NCBI RefSeq assembly: GCF_963082655.1
Contig: NC_081555.1
Coordinates: 91,551,272 to 91,615,271 of the forward strand
Origin: Stomoxys calcitrans
Lineage: Eukaryota; Arthropoda; Insecta; Diptera; Muscidae
Direction of reading: 5' to 3'
Length of the DNA stretch: 64,000 nt
Shown here: piece by piece, positions 1 to 9,135 of the stretch
How the letters are laid out: every line of letters starts with the position of its first letter
How positions within the stretch are numbered: the first letter of the stretch is position 1
The notes under the pieces: model-generated
The model's input: only the letters and a program-made list of their open reading frames with translations
The model's database searches: none
Told to the model about the DNA's origin: nothing
Made by a program: the position numbers and the translations under genes

Positions 1-66
1 GGAAGGCGAGGCCAACACAACAGCAGCCAAACAGGCCACAATACACACGACTCCCAATGGATTCAT
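1..66 (-). CDS. Yp: Yolk protein gene, first copy, N-terminal end only (truncated by window edge)
   Basis: Reading leftward from an ATG at 66, the 22 codons present encode MNPLGVVCIVACLAAVVLAS followed by P-S. This is a secretion signal almost identical to those of the two next minus-strand Yp genes (MNPLKAL..., MNPLKAI...). Family knowledge: fly yolk proteins are lipase-related proteins made in female fat body and ovarian follicle cells, secreted and taken up by oocytes. Only the signal peptide is visible; the rest lies outside the window. The start is chosen because the MNPL motif is shared by all four genes and a TATA box lies about 110 bp upstream, the same distance as in the second gene. 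It could be a pseudogene beyond the edge, which cannot be judged here. Confidence 0.85.
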   Translation of the reverse strand, partial: MNPLGVVCIVACLAAVVLASPS

Positions 67-174
67 CTTCGCTACGTCTACGCTGCTGCAAATAAAATCT
101 GGATGACTCTTTGCTCCCTAGTTGACTATGCTCAAATAGTTGAACTGTGTCTTGCTCTTGCTGAAGCAAGAGTT

Positions 175-180
175 TTTATA
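175..180 (-). promoter_or_regulatory. TATA box of the first yolk protein gene
   Basis: TATAAA on the minus strand, about 110 bp upstream of the start codon at 66. An ACAGTTCA initiator-like sequence follows at 141-148. The same ACAGTTCA string occurs at matching spacing in the second Yp gene, which supports the assignment. The transcription start itself is inferred. Confidence 0.7.
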
Positions 181-1002
181 CTTAAATTGAAATGGGCACC
201 TAAGCATTGCGGCTTAAGTTGTGGAAAAAAATTTTGCTGACATACCACGCTATGCGTGTCTCACAGCAAAGGTCATAAGTAGGGGAAAAAGAGAGTAGAA
301 AAAAATTAAGAAAAATAGAACAAGTACCAAGGGACGGACATTGGTCATTGTTGCTGGTGATGATAAAAGAGTTTTTTTGAGGTTTTCTCCATACACTGAA
401 AAAAATTAATGCACACAGCTTCTGAGAAGAACTTTATTAAAACATCGAAATGTATTGTAAGATGTGTTGCAAATCGAATGACAAAAAGGTAGTGAATATA
501 AAAGAACAGAAATAAATCTACCAAAACTAGGGTGTAAACCAGGTTTTGTGCATCTTTTAAAGGCACTTGGGAGTCCAGTGGCAAATTGGTTGTTGCTGTT
601 GTTCTCGCTTTGTCGTATCGAGAATCACATGCACTCAATTGAGCCGGTATCCGTGATTGCCCGCGACTCCATTTGCAGCCATAAGCGTAGATAGGCCTCT
701 AGAGGGTGGGCTTAGCACACACCTGAAAAGTTTTAGCCTCCCCAGAATTTTAAAAACTACGTTGAAGTTGAAAAAATTAGCACACAAATTGCTGGCTGGT
801 GACGCTAATGGTTGCAGCTACTTCGTATGAACCATTCCACCGCTACCTGTGGATAGCGATAAACATCTCGTACACAGAGTTCCTCATAGTTACCCCGTGC
901 TGAGAGGTCAGTTGTTGGACCCTCAGAGTTGGTCGCAACGGCCAATATTTTGTTCAGGCTTCAAAACTACCATTCGTGGTCCGATTTTGGTGTTTTTTAT
1001 AT
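181..1002. other. Upstream region of the first Yp gene; no gene seen
   Basis: No convincing coding region. 181-640 is AT-rich and probably holds the Yp promoter-proximal region. A TCATTGT heptamer (reverse ACAATGA, one mismatch from the Doublesex core ACAATGT) lies at 345-351. 640-1000 reads like a decayed transposon end (many C-rich blocks, no intact frame), but I cannot assign it to a family. Confidence 0.4.
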
Positions 1003-1140
1003 TTTTTATACCCACCACCACAGGATGGTGGTATACTAATCTATTCATTCTGTTAGCAACATTTCGACATATCGATCTGCGTGTATAAATTCTTGATCGT
1101 TTTACACGGAAGTCAATGAAGTCAAGTCTGTCCATCTGCC
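1003..1140 (+). repeat. DINE-1/mini-me-like element, 5' end fragment
   Basis: Begins with the TATACCCACCACC terminal block, then a version of the conserved core seen in all the longer copies (tail of the CATTCTGTT block, TTTCGA, TTCTTGATCG, GTCTGTCC). Only the first ~140 bp are recognisable; what follows to about 1480 is not assigned. Confidence 0.6.
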
Positions 1141-1479
1141 GAACTCACTACATCGCACAGTGGGAGAAAATCGAAAAAAAAGTAAAAAATAAGCGGTGTG
1201 AGAGCGAGTAAAGATATCTCTTTGAAATTTTAAATGGTTAGATCTGAGATACGAGCGAGATCGTGTGGAAAATTTCAAGGTTGTCTAGGTTTTCCGAGCG
1301 TCTTTTGGCAGGCCCCTAAAGTTGGTCACCTCGGTATTTCGAAAATTTGTTCGGGCTGCCAAATCTTTATTTATGGTCTAATTTTTTGCCGAATAGTGTT
1401 CAAAAATACCTTTTGCAGTATCCAGCAAAAAAGAATTTTAAACATCGGACGGCAAATCCTATTCCTTGATCTAAATTTC

Positions 1480-1790
1480 AGCCAAATAGGATAAAAAAAG
1501 AGGCTTCTAAGGGCTCAAGAAGTCAAATCCGGGGATCGGTTTATATGGGGACTATATCTGTTTATAGACCGATTCGGATCATATTTAGCACAGATGTTGG
1601 AAGTCAAAACTGAGGTCCTTGATCCAAATTTCAGCCCCATCGGATAAAAAAGAGGCTTCTAAGGGCTCAAGAAGTCAAATCCGGGGATCGGTTTATGTAA
1701 GACCGATTTGGATCTTATTTGGCATGGATGTTGAAAGTCATAACTGAAGTCCTTGATCCAAATTTCAGTGAGGTAAACAAAAGCTACAAA
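1480..1790 (-). repeat. DINE-1-like body monomers (two tandem units)
   Basis: Two tandem copies of the family monomer, recognised by AAATTTCAGCC, GGGCTCAAGAAGTCAAAT and GGGGATCGGTTTAT blocks. They are in the opposite orientation to the fragment at 1003. No element ends are visible. Confidence 0.6.
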
Positions 1791-1895
1791 AGAGTTGATA
1801 AAACGGCTCCCTGTGAAGTTCGTCTGGTCCCAATCTTCCTAAATTCTGATGAAAATAGTGAAAAAGTGCACTATGGCGAAAAGTTTAAATTTCCC

Positions 1896-2570
1896 TTTTT
1901 ATACCCTCCACCATAGGGTAGGAGTATACTAATCTAGTCATTTCGTTTGTAACACCTTGAAATATTTATCTGCGACCCCTTAAAGTATATATTTTCTGGA
2001 TTGTCTCGACATTCTGAGTCGAACTAACCATGACCGTTCGTCCGTTTGTCGAAATCACTATAGCGGTCAAACGCGAAAGATACCCGCTTGAAATTTTGCA
2101 TAGGTACGTTTTTCTCTTGTGGGTTGTTGAGGATTGCAAATGGGCAATTTCGGATGAGATTTCGATATGTCACCCATATTTTTATCCGATTTCGCTAAAA
2201 TTTGGAACAAAGACTTGAGTAATGACTTCCAACATCCATGTCTAGTATGATCCGAATCGGTCTATAACCAGATATAGCTCCCATATAAACCTGTTTCCCG
2301 ATTTTGCTTCTTGAGCCCCTACAAGGCGCAATTCTTATCAGAAAGAACTGAAATATTGCACAATGACTTCTACAATGTTCAGCATTAAATTCATTTATGG
2401 TCCGAATCGGACTATAATTAAATATAGCTCCAATAGCATAAAAGTTCTTATTACAATATTCTTTGTTTGCCTAAAAATAGATACCGCGCATAGAACTCTA
2501 CAAATTCGATCCATGGTGGAGGGTATATAAGATTCGGCCTGGCCGAACTTAGCACGCTCTTGCTTGTTCT
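1896..2570 (+). repeat. DINE-1/Helentron-like element, family A, short copy
   Basis: Starts with TATACCCTCCACCATAGGG, has the (GTCY)n stub near 2031, and ends in the family hairpin TTCGGCCTGGCCGAA followed by CTTAGCACGCTCTTGCTTGTT. Here, strand + means microsatellite on the left and hairpin on the right, the orientation used for Helentron-type elements. At 675 bp it holds fewer body monomers than the longest copies. Confidence 0.8.
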
Positions 2571-2699
2571 TCAAGCATTGCACTCCTAAAAAAGTCTTGC
2601 GTATTTTTCTATTACCCATGCAACATTGCACCATGACCAAGCGAATTGCATCCTAGACCCACGGAAAGGTACCAACGAAGAATGAGGTAATTAAGATCG

Positions 2700-3262
2700 A
2701 AGGACTATATCTTGATGTAACCCCCATAAGGATAATCTCCCCATATAAGACGGAGTTTGAGTTTTATTATCATCAAAAACATCTCTACAAAGAGATGACG
2801 TAGTGTTGCACGTCGTTCTGACTCGGCTATAAAAAAGGGGGCCCCTGCCATTGAGCTTAAATCGCATCGGACAGCACTCATTGATATGTGGCAAGTTTGG
2901 CCCTGTTCCTTAATAGAATGTTCATGGGCAAATTTGCATTTTAGTTTTATTCTATGACATCCATATCCAGTGATCGCACCATACAATATTTTGGATGTAT
3001 ATGCCGTAAAGACCGATCTCCCGGTACGGAGTCTTAAGCCCCTAACATCCGAATTTACCGAATCGAATTTGCTGAAATTTTGAACAACTAGTTGGACTAG
3101 GCCCTCGTTATCCGAGATCCAGATCGTCCAGATAGGACGTAATTTCGATATAGCTGCCATATAAACCGATCAACCGATATTGGGTCTTTAGCCCATAAAA
3201 ACAGAATTTATAGCCCGATTTTTCTAAAATTTAGAACAACAATTTGGGCAAGAGGAGCAAAG
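2700..3262 (+). repeat. DINE-1-like body, family B fragment, interrupted by a SINE
   Basis: Blocks such as ATATAGCTGCCATATAAACC, GGGTCTTTAGCCCATAAAA and CTAAAATTTAGAAC match the family B monomer. The copy has no ends and is interrupted by the SINE fragment at 2776-2946. Confidence 0.6.
2776..2946 (+). mobile_element. tRNA-derived SINE, 5'-truncated copy
   Basis: Matches the 3' two-thirds of the full SINE at 36529-36811: a CTCTNCAAAGAG block, GACTCGGCTATAAAAA, GCACTCATTGATATGTG and the terminal TTCCTTAATNGAATGTTCATGGG. The tRNA-like head with the polymerase III boxes is missing, as expected of 5' truncation. Confidence 0.75.
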
Positions 3263-3394
3263 CCACATCTCGACAGACGAAGATTACACTATACAAACCA
3301 CTGCTCTGCTACAGTTGTATGGCTCCGAAGCTTGAGTTCTAAAGGAGATGAGGAGGTAAATGGGGTGTTTGAGAGAAAAATCCTTCATCTTCTT
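3262..3394 (+). mobile_element. RTE-like non-LTR retrotransposon, first part of a split 3' end
   Basis: The translated fragment begins with TSRQTKI-like residues and ends at GVFERKI. The same stretch occurs in the longer RTE copy, split around its own insertion (TSRQTKI near 48080, GVFERKI near 49320). The continuation of this copy is at 5357-5640; the intervening 2 kb are later insertions. Frameshifts make it non-coding. Confidence 0.65.
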
Positions 3395-4385
3395 CTTATA
3401 TATAAAATTGAATTTGTGTTTGTTTGTTTGTTCCGTATAGACTCAAAAACGGCTGAACCGATTACCTTGGAATATTCACAGATTGTGTGGGTTGGTGTGG
3501 ATGGGTGGGAAGGAAACATAGGCTGTATAATTTTTTGATATCGGAAGGGGGGCGGACCCTCCCCCTTACCCCAAAAGTAAAATGCAAATGCAAATTTTGG
3601 CCATGAACATTCCACTAAGGAACAGGGCCTTAGTGGGCCTTATCAATGAGTGCAGTCCGATTCAAGTTTTAAGCTCAATGATAAGGGGCCTCCTTTTTAT
3701 AGCCGAGTCCGAACGGCATGCCGCAGTGCGACACCTCTTTCGAGAGAAGTTTTACATGGCATAGTACCTCACAAATGTTGCCAGCATTAGGAGGGGAAAA
3801 CCATCGTTGAAAATTTTTTCTGATGGTCTCGTCAGGATTCGAACCCAAGCGTTCAGCTTCATAGGCGGACATGCTAACCTCTGCGCTACGGTGGCTCCGT
3901 ACCCAAAAGTACCACTCAAAAATAAAAGTGGACCGATCGGGACAATATGGGACTTAAATGAAAGGTATTCAGGAGTAGAGTACGATTTCATATTAAAAAT
4001 TGGGTCCAAGTAACTGGGTGCCGCTCCAACCACAAAACCCCCTCAAATAGGTTTTTTGGACGATCATGACAATATGGGACTCAAATGAAAGATATTCGGG
4101 AGCAGTTTGCAAATATGGCCAGGAAGGAGAAATAGGCTTTAAAATTTGTTCATTTCGGAAGGGGGCGGACCCTCCCCAGTTACCCAAAAAACCCACCCAA
4201 AATCAAAAATGGACCAATCGGGACAATATGCATATCAAATGAAAGGTACTGTAACATAGAATACGAGTATAATATTAAAATTGGGCCTTAGTACCCATCG
4301 GGCCAACCCAATCCCAAAATTCCCCAAAACAGACATATTGGACGTTCATGTCAATATGGGGCTCAAATGACAGGTATTCGATAGT
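3395..4385. repeat. Tandem repeat family D (GGGCGGACC / AATATGGGACTCAAATGAAAGG), with a nested SINE
   Basis: Diverged units of roughly 130-150 bp carry GGGCGGACCCTCCCC, CAATATGGGACTCAAATGAAA and GGTATTCGGGAGTA. The same family fills 30070-31560. It begins with a T-rich segment containing GACTCAAAAACGGCTGAACC. The SINE at 3582-3898 interrupts it. The element class is not known to me. Confidence 0.6.
3582..3898 (-). mobile_element. tRNA-derived SINE, full length
   Basis: On the minus strand the head reads GCCACCGTAGCGCAGAGGTT (polymerase III A-box-like TAGCGCAGAGG), with the B box GGTTCGAATCC about 40 bases on. It is followed by a unique body with GACTCGGCTATAAAAAGGAG and a tail ending in AAATTTGCATTTGCAT. 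The tRNA head is degenerate and embedded in a ~300-bp repeat found five times in this window, so it is a SINE and not a tRNA gene. Confidence 0.85.
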
Positions 4386-4389
4386 AAAT

Positions 4390-5350
4390 TACGTATCTGA
4401 GGTTATAGACCGATTTGGACCGTACTTAACACAGTTGATAAAGTCATAACAGATCACCACATGCAAAACTTCAGCCAAATCGGACACAAATTGTGGCTTC
4501 CATGGGTTTAAGAAGTGAAATCGGGAGATCGGTTTATATGGGAGTTATATCAGGTTATAGACCGATTTAGACCGTACTTGGCGCAGTAGTTGGAAGTCAT
4601 AATGAAACACTATGTCCAAATTTCAGCCAAATCGGACAAAAATTGCGGCTTCCATGGGCTCAGGAAGACAAATCGGGAGATCGGTGCATATGGGAGCTAT
4701 ATCAGATTCTTGACCGATTTAGACCGTACTTGACATAGTTGTTGGAAGTCATAATAGAACATCATGTGCAAAATTTCAGACAATTCGGACAAAAATTGTG
4801 GCTTCCACTGGCTTAAAAAGTCAAATCCGGAGATCGGTTTATATGGGAGGTATATCCAAATCTGAACCGATATGGCCCATTTGCAATCCCCAACGACCTA
4901 CATTAATTTGAAGTATCTGTGAAAAATTTCAAGCGGGTAGCTTTACGTGTTCGGTCGCTATCGTGATTTCGACAGACGGACATGGCTAGTTCGAATCACA
5001 ATGTCGAGATGATCAAGAATATATTGGGTTGCCCAAAAAGTAATTGCGGATTTTTCATATAGTCAGCGTTAACAAATTTTTTCACAGCTTGTGACTCTGT
5101 AATTGCATTCTTTCTTCTGTCAGTTATCAGCTGTTACTTTTAGCTTTCTTTAGAAAAAAGTGTAAAAAAAGTATATTTGATTAAAGTTCATTCTAAGTTT
5201 TATTAAAAATGCATTTTTCTTTTAAAAAATCCGCAATTACTTTTTGGGCAACCCAATATAAACTTTATGGTGTACTATAATATATCAATATTTCGAGGTG
5301 TGACAAACGCAATGACTAGATTAGTATACCCCCATCCTATGGTGGTGGTT
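4390..5350 (-). repeat. DINE-1-like element, family A, with nested mariner
   Basis: Three to four body monomers (AGACCGATTTAGACCGTACTT, AATTTCAGCCAAATCGGAC, GGGAGATCGGTTTATATGGG). Then a GACAGACGGACATGGCTAG core and the terminal block CCCCCATCCTATGGTGGTGG. The hairpin end is missing. A short mariner occupies 5034-5256, inserted in the TA-rich core. Confidence 0.75.
5034..5256. mobile_element. Internally deleted mariner element (MITE-like)
   Basis: Perfect inverted termini TTGGGTTGCCCAAAAAGTAA / TTACTTTTTGGGCAACCCAA flanked by TA dinucleotides, the target duplication of Tc1/mariner elements. At 223 bp it is too short for a transposase. Near-identical copies lie at 58468-58704 and, single-ended, at 25852; a longer relative with transposase remains lies at 48417-49067. 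Confidence 0.9.
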
Positions 5351-5356
5351 ATAATA

Positions 5357-5640
5357 AAGGTGTCGTATATGCATCAAAATACAACGGTTGCGTTGGCTAC
5401 GTCATGTTGTCAGAATGGATGAAGAGGCTCCAGCAAATAAGTCTTTAAAAGGAGACCGCAAAATAAAACTTAAAAGAAGAAGAACAAAACTCCGACGGGA
5501 TGACCAAACGGAGAGCGACTTCTCCAAACTGGATGTCAGAGATTGTAGAAGAAGTGCAGAAGATCGAGGCGTTTGGACATCTATACTGCGTTCGGCCAGA
5601 GGAATACATTTTCTGTAATGGCAAATTAATGTAAAGTATA
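5357..5640 (+). mobile_element. RTE-like retrotransposon, terminal part of the split copy
   Basis: Translates to RWLRHVVRMDEE and later DRGVWTSILRSARG before a stop. This matches the C-terminal tail of RTE-type polyproteins (RWLGHVVRM in the copy at 49263). The 3' end carries short AAAGTAAAGT tandem units. It joins the fragment ending at 3394. Confidence 0.7.
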
Positions 5641-5649
5641 GTAAAGTAA

Positions 5650-6290
5650 AAAGTTGTCGATGTTCGTACTGAATATGGTCCAAGTCGTGCCATATTTCCA
5701 TATAGCTGTCATATAGAATGATCAGCCGATTTGGGGTATTTAGCACACAAAAGCCTCATTTGGAACAGTGAGTTGGATAGGGCCACCTGATATCCGAGCC
5801 GAATATGGTTCACGTCAGACCTTATTTAAATGTTGTATAGATCGATCTTCCGATTCAGGTTGCAAATAGACCGTATCATTTCAGATTTGGATATATCTTC
5901 CGTAAATAATGGTCCTTCGACCTGACTTCTTGAGCCCGTAGAAGCTGCAATTATTATCCGATTGGGCTGAAATTTTGCACGTGACGTCCTGTTGTGACTT
6001 CCAACGGTCGGGTGAAGTATGATCCTAATCGGTGGATAACCCGTTTTAGCGCCCATATTAATCAATCACCCGATTTGACTTCTTGATTCCCTAGAAGCCG
6101 CAATTGTTGGCCGATTTGGCTGGAAGCTTGTAGTGCTTTGTTTTGACTACCAATGGTAACTTTGGTCCAAACCAATTTATAATTTTAAACGAGCTCCCAT
6201 ATAAACCCTTCTCCCGATTAGCCATCTTTTGCTCCTAGAAGGTTAAATTTTTGCCTGGTTTGCAGAAATGTGGTGCGCTAAGTAAAATGA
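5650..6290 (+). repeat. DINE-1-like body fragment downstream of the second Yp gene
   Basis: Contains monomer blocks (ATATAGCTGTCATATAGAA, TTGACTTCTTGA, GAAGCCGCAATT, CCGATTTGGCTG) without recognisable ends. It sits beyond the 3' flank of the second Yp gene; the junction is near 6290. Confidence 0.6.
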
Positions 6291-6438
6291 TGCCCTTCAG
6301 TTTGTGTAAATTTTTAGCAGAAACCATGAGGCTCCCAATGCTCATTTTCTTCCTTATTGTCATAAAAACCTATTTCCTATTTTAATAAAAAAACTTTTAT
6401 AAAAATTACTTTTTCAAAATGCAAAAAAAAGAAAATAA

Positions 6439-6444
6439 TTTATT
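6439..6444 (-). terminator. Candidate polyadenylation signal of the second Yp gene
   Basis: AATAAA on the minus strand, about 135 bases after the stop codon at 6577. The cleavage site is not visible directly. Confidence 0.5.
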
Positions 6445-6576
6445 TAGAAAATATACAAATTATAAAATTCGAAACAGTTTTTTTTTTTGTTCTAAAATTA
6501 AATGGAAATGGACGCAATCACATCATAGCAACTTTAGCAATTTCGGCATACACTCTTGTATCCGCCGCCGCTCCCT

Positions 6577-7957
6577 TTAGTTGGAGGAAGACCAGTACTT
6601 GGAGGAGGTGGAGGAAGAAGAGGAGGATTTGTGGGCGCGATGGCAGTTTCTTTGTTGGTGAGCTGGAGTTCTCTTACCGAAGGGGCTCTTCTCATTGACT
6701 TCCAACATGAAATCACCTTCGGCATCCTTGTCGATGGCAAGACCCATGTAGACACGTTTGCCGCAGGTGTTCTTGCTCCTCAACTCATCAAAGGAGCTGG
6801 TCTCTTCGGCGGGGAAGCTGTGCTCTTGACCGGGACGAACAGATTCGGCGAAGTAGTGGGTGGCACGCATGGAGGCTTTGACGACATTATCGCAACCGGG
6901 AACACCCTTGGAAGGACCATTGGGGAAGATATCAACATCACCAACGCGTTCAGTAGTACCCATGCCCCAGGCGGAGGTGTGGATGGCATCAACGAATTCA
7001 GCATCACCACGGGAAAGGCTAAGCAAGCAGTTACAGATCTTGGCATACACGGGGGATGGGTCCAAGGCAGTGATGCGGCTGATTTGTTTGCCAGTTTCAC
7101 GTTCGAATTCCCTACCAGCCTGACCAGCGACATGGCTGGCAATGTTTTGGGCAACAATGTGGACGGAGTTGGGAGGAATGCCGCACATTTCCATCATCTT
7201 AATGAGTTCGTGGGCAATTTGGTTACCGGTCTCGCGGATGTCCAACAACATGTAGTGTTTGGAGGTGGACAATTGTTCACCCAAATCAATGATCTGAAAG
7301 TAAGAAGACATTAAGAGATGAGTAAGGGGATTCCCATGTTTGAGGTTTCTGTTATTAACCTACCACAAGGTTGCCAGCATTGGGAGCTTCACCATGGCTC
7401 TTGGAGTTTTCGTAGTTGAAACGTTCAACGTAGGCTCCAACCAAATCGTGATTAGCGGTCCTGACTGTCTCACTCTTTTGGGAGGGGAGGCCAGTGATGA
7501 AGACGGTAACTTCCTGATTACCAAAGTCGGGCATTTGCTTGGTGGTGCCGGCCAACTTGTCCAAAGTGGTGGAGACCATTTGGCCATTGCTCTTGACAAT
7601 GGTAACGGGAATGTTGCTGGGGCTGGGGGTAAAAGCTGGCTTCAAGTCGTTGTTGATCTGGGACACATGATCTGCCAAGGGGGTGGAGAAGATAAAAGTC
7701 AAGTCACCATACAATTCCCCTGCTATTTATTTGTGATGTTTCAACTTACAAATCGTTTGCAAGGCCTTGGCACCTTCATCCAAGGGCATGCGTTCCAAGT
7801 TTTCAATGGACACATCCTCCACAGAAGGGGCTGCCTTCAATTGATTGATGGACAACCATTGGGTGGGCTTATGCTTCAATGATTGCTGATGATTGGGCAC
7901 AGCCAAAACGCTGGCAGCCAAAAGGGCTACCACACAGAGAGCCTTCAAAGGATTCAT
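6577..7957 (-). CDS. Yp: Yolk protein (lipase-like vitellogenin), second gene, three exons
   Basis: Secreted yolk protein taken up by oocytes. Exons by splice consensus: 7957-7750, 7671-7364 and 7293-6577 (stop TAA 6579-6577), giving 410 aa, a usual length for fly Yps. Introns are 78 bp (GTAAGT...GCAG, phase 1) and 70 bp (GTAGGT...CAG, phase 0). The first splice makes the Tyr-His junction conserved in all complete copies. Residues 1-19 form a signal peptide (MNPLKALCVVALLAASVLA). The lipase-like region has EVTVFITGLP, ITALDP, RGDAEFVDAIHTSAWGMG, VDIFPNGP and TRATHYFAES-like blocks. At the nucleophile elbow A-Q-N-I-A (about 220-224) replaces G-x-S-x-G, so hydrolase activity is not expected. 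The C-terminus is Ser-rich. The start is set by MNPL; 20 codons of open frame upstream are untranslated leader. The frame is intact and likely functional. Confidence 0.95.
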
Positions 7958-8030
7958 GTTTCTCCTAGACCAAGTCCTAGATAATGGATGCGTTAGTTGC
8001 GTTCTTGTGTTGTTCACTGATCAGTGGTAA

Positions 8031-8073
8031 AACTGAACTGTAACGGTTTGTGGTTTGACCGGTACTCTTTATA
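8031..8073 (-). promoter_or_regulatory. Core promoter of the second Yp gene (TATA and initiator)
   Basis: TATAAA at 8073-8068 on the minus strand. ACAGTTCA at 8041-8034 overlaps TCAGTT (8036-8031), a match to the insect initiator. The leader to the ATG at 7957 would be about 75-85 nt. The same TATA and ACAGTTCA arrangement is seen at the first Yp gene. A TTCAGCC heptamer at 8182-8188 upstream equals half of the dyad in the 41-bp array at 16218, possibly by chance. Confidence 0.7.
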
Positions 8074-8489
8074 GTTGAGAATTTTTGTTGATTTTTGCTG
8101 AGATCAGAGAATGCCATTTCTTCATATAAGCATTTTTAAATTTTCTTTTTTTTTTTTGTTTTCATTAGTGGTGAAATGTTTTTCAGCCGGTATTGCTTTT
8201 AATTAATGCTGAGCTCTTGGCTCACCAGTCATTGACCTGACTTGACTACTATGTGATACGGCTATACAAATGTACTTGCTGTTGATATTGTATTTTATTT
8301 CAACTCTTGGGCAATTTCTGTTTGCTGTTGTTTACCAATGTTTGATTTGAGGTGTTTTGACCTCAACTTTCCTGACAACTTAAGTATATGGCCAAACCTT
8401 TGATATAGGTCATAAAAGAAAGATTTTCACATGGGGAAAAGTTTTGGATAAAAAAAAAACGATTTTGGATTTTTTCTCTCTTAACTTAA
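8074..8489. other. Upstream region of the second Yp gene; no gene
   Basis: About 400 bp with no detectable transposon and no plausible coding frame, ending where DINE-like sequence starts near 8490. It is the most likely location of this gene's proximal regulatory sequence. Confidence 0.45.
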
Positions 8490-9135
8490 ATGGGATATTA
8501 ATTGCGGGCTCTAGAGGCTCAAGATTTCGAATTGAAACACCGGTTAATATGGGAGCTATATCAGGTTATGCACCGATTTTGACCTTACTTTGGATAAAAA
8601 TTCATAAAGCAAACCACATGTTGCCTAACCTTTTTGTTTAGATTATATTGAACGGCACGAGTCTATCACCTTTGGTCGATAGCCGTTTCTCTTGGAGACC
8701 TCAGGTTGTTATTTTAGGCCCGATTGAGGTGAGTGCTAACGCCGAAAATGTTTGAGAAAATAAAAGAAAATAGGTAAGAGAGTGCTAATTATATACCCTC
8801 CACCATGGAAAGCATTCGTCAAGTTCTTTGCCCTCTTTTTAGCCAAACAAAGTATAGTGGGTAAGAATTGCTATGCTATTGGAGATATATCAAGTTATGA
8901 TCCGATTCGGTAATGGATGCGCTATCTAGGGGCTCAAGAAGTAAAATCGGGAGATCGGTTTACTTGGGAGCTATATCAGGCTATACATCGATTCAGACCA
9001 TATTTGGCACGAAAATTGAAGGTCATGGAAGAAGCCGTTGTACAAAATTTCAGCCGAATCGGAAAGAATTGCGCCCTATAGAGGCTTAAGAAGTATAATC
9101 GGGAGATCGGTTTATATGGGAGCTATATATATTAT
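8490..9135 (-). repeat. DINE-1-like fragments
   Basis: 8490-8620 is one monomer. 8780-9135 starts with TATATACCCTCCACCATGG and includes monomers with GGGGCTCAAGAAGTAAAATC and GGGAGATCGGTTTA. The piece between (8640-8770) is not recognised and may belong to the flanking retrotransposon's 3' end. The copy stops abruptly at the non-LTR element. Confidence 0.6.

Noticed and set aside
3830..3898. tRNA gene
   Set aside because: The tRNA-like stretch is the head of a ~300-bp SINE present several times, with mismatched arms.
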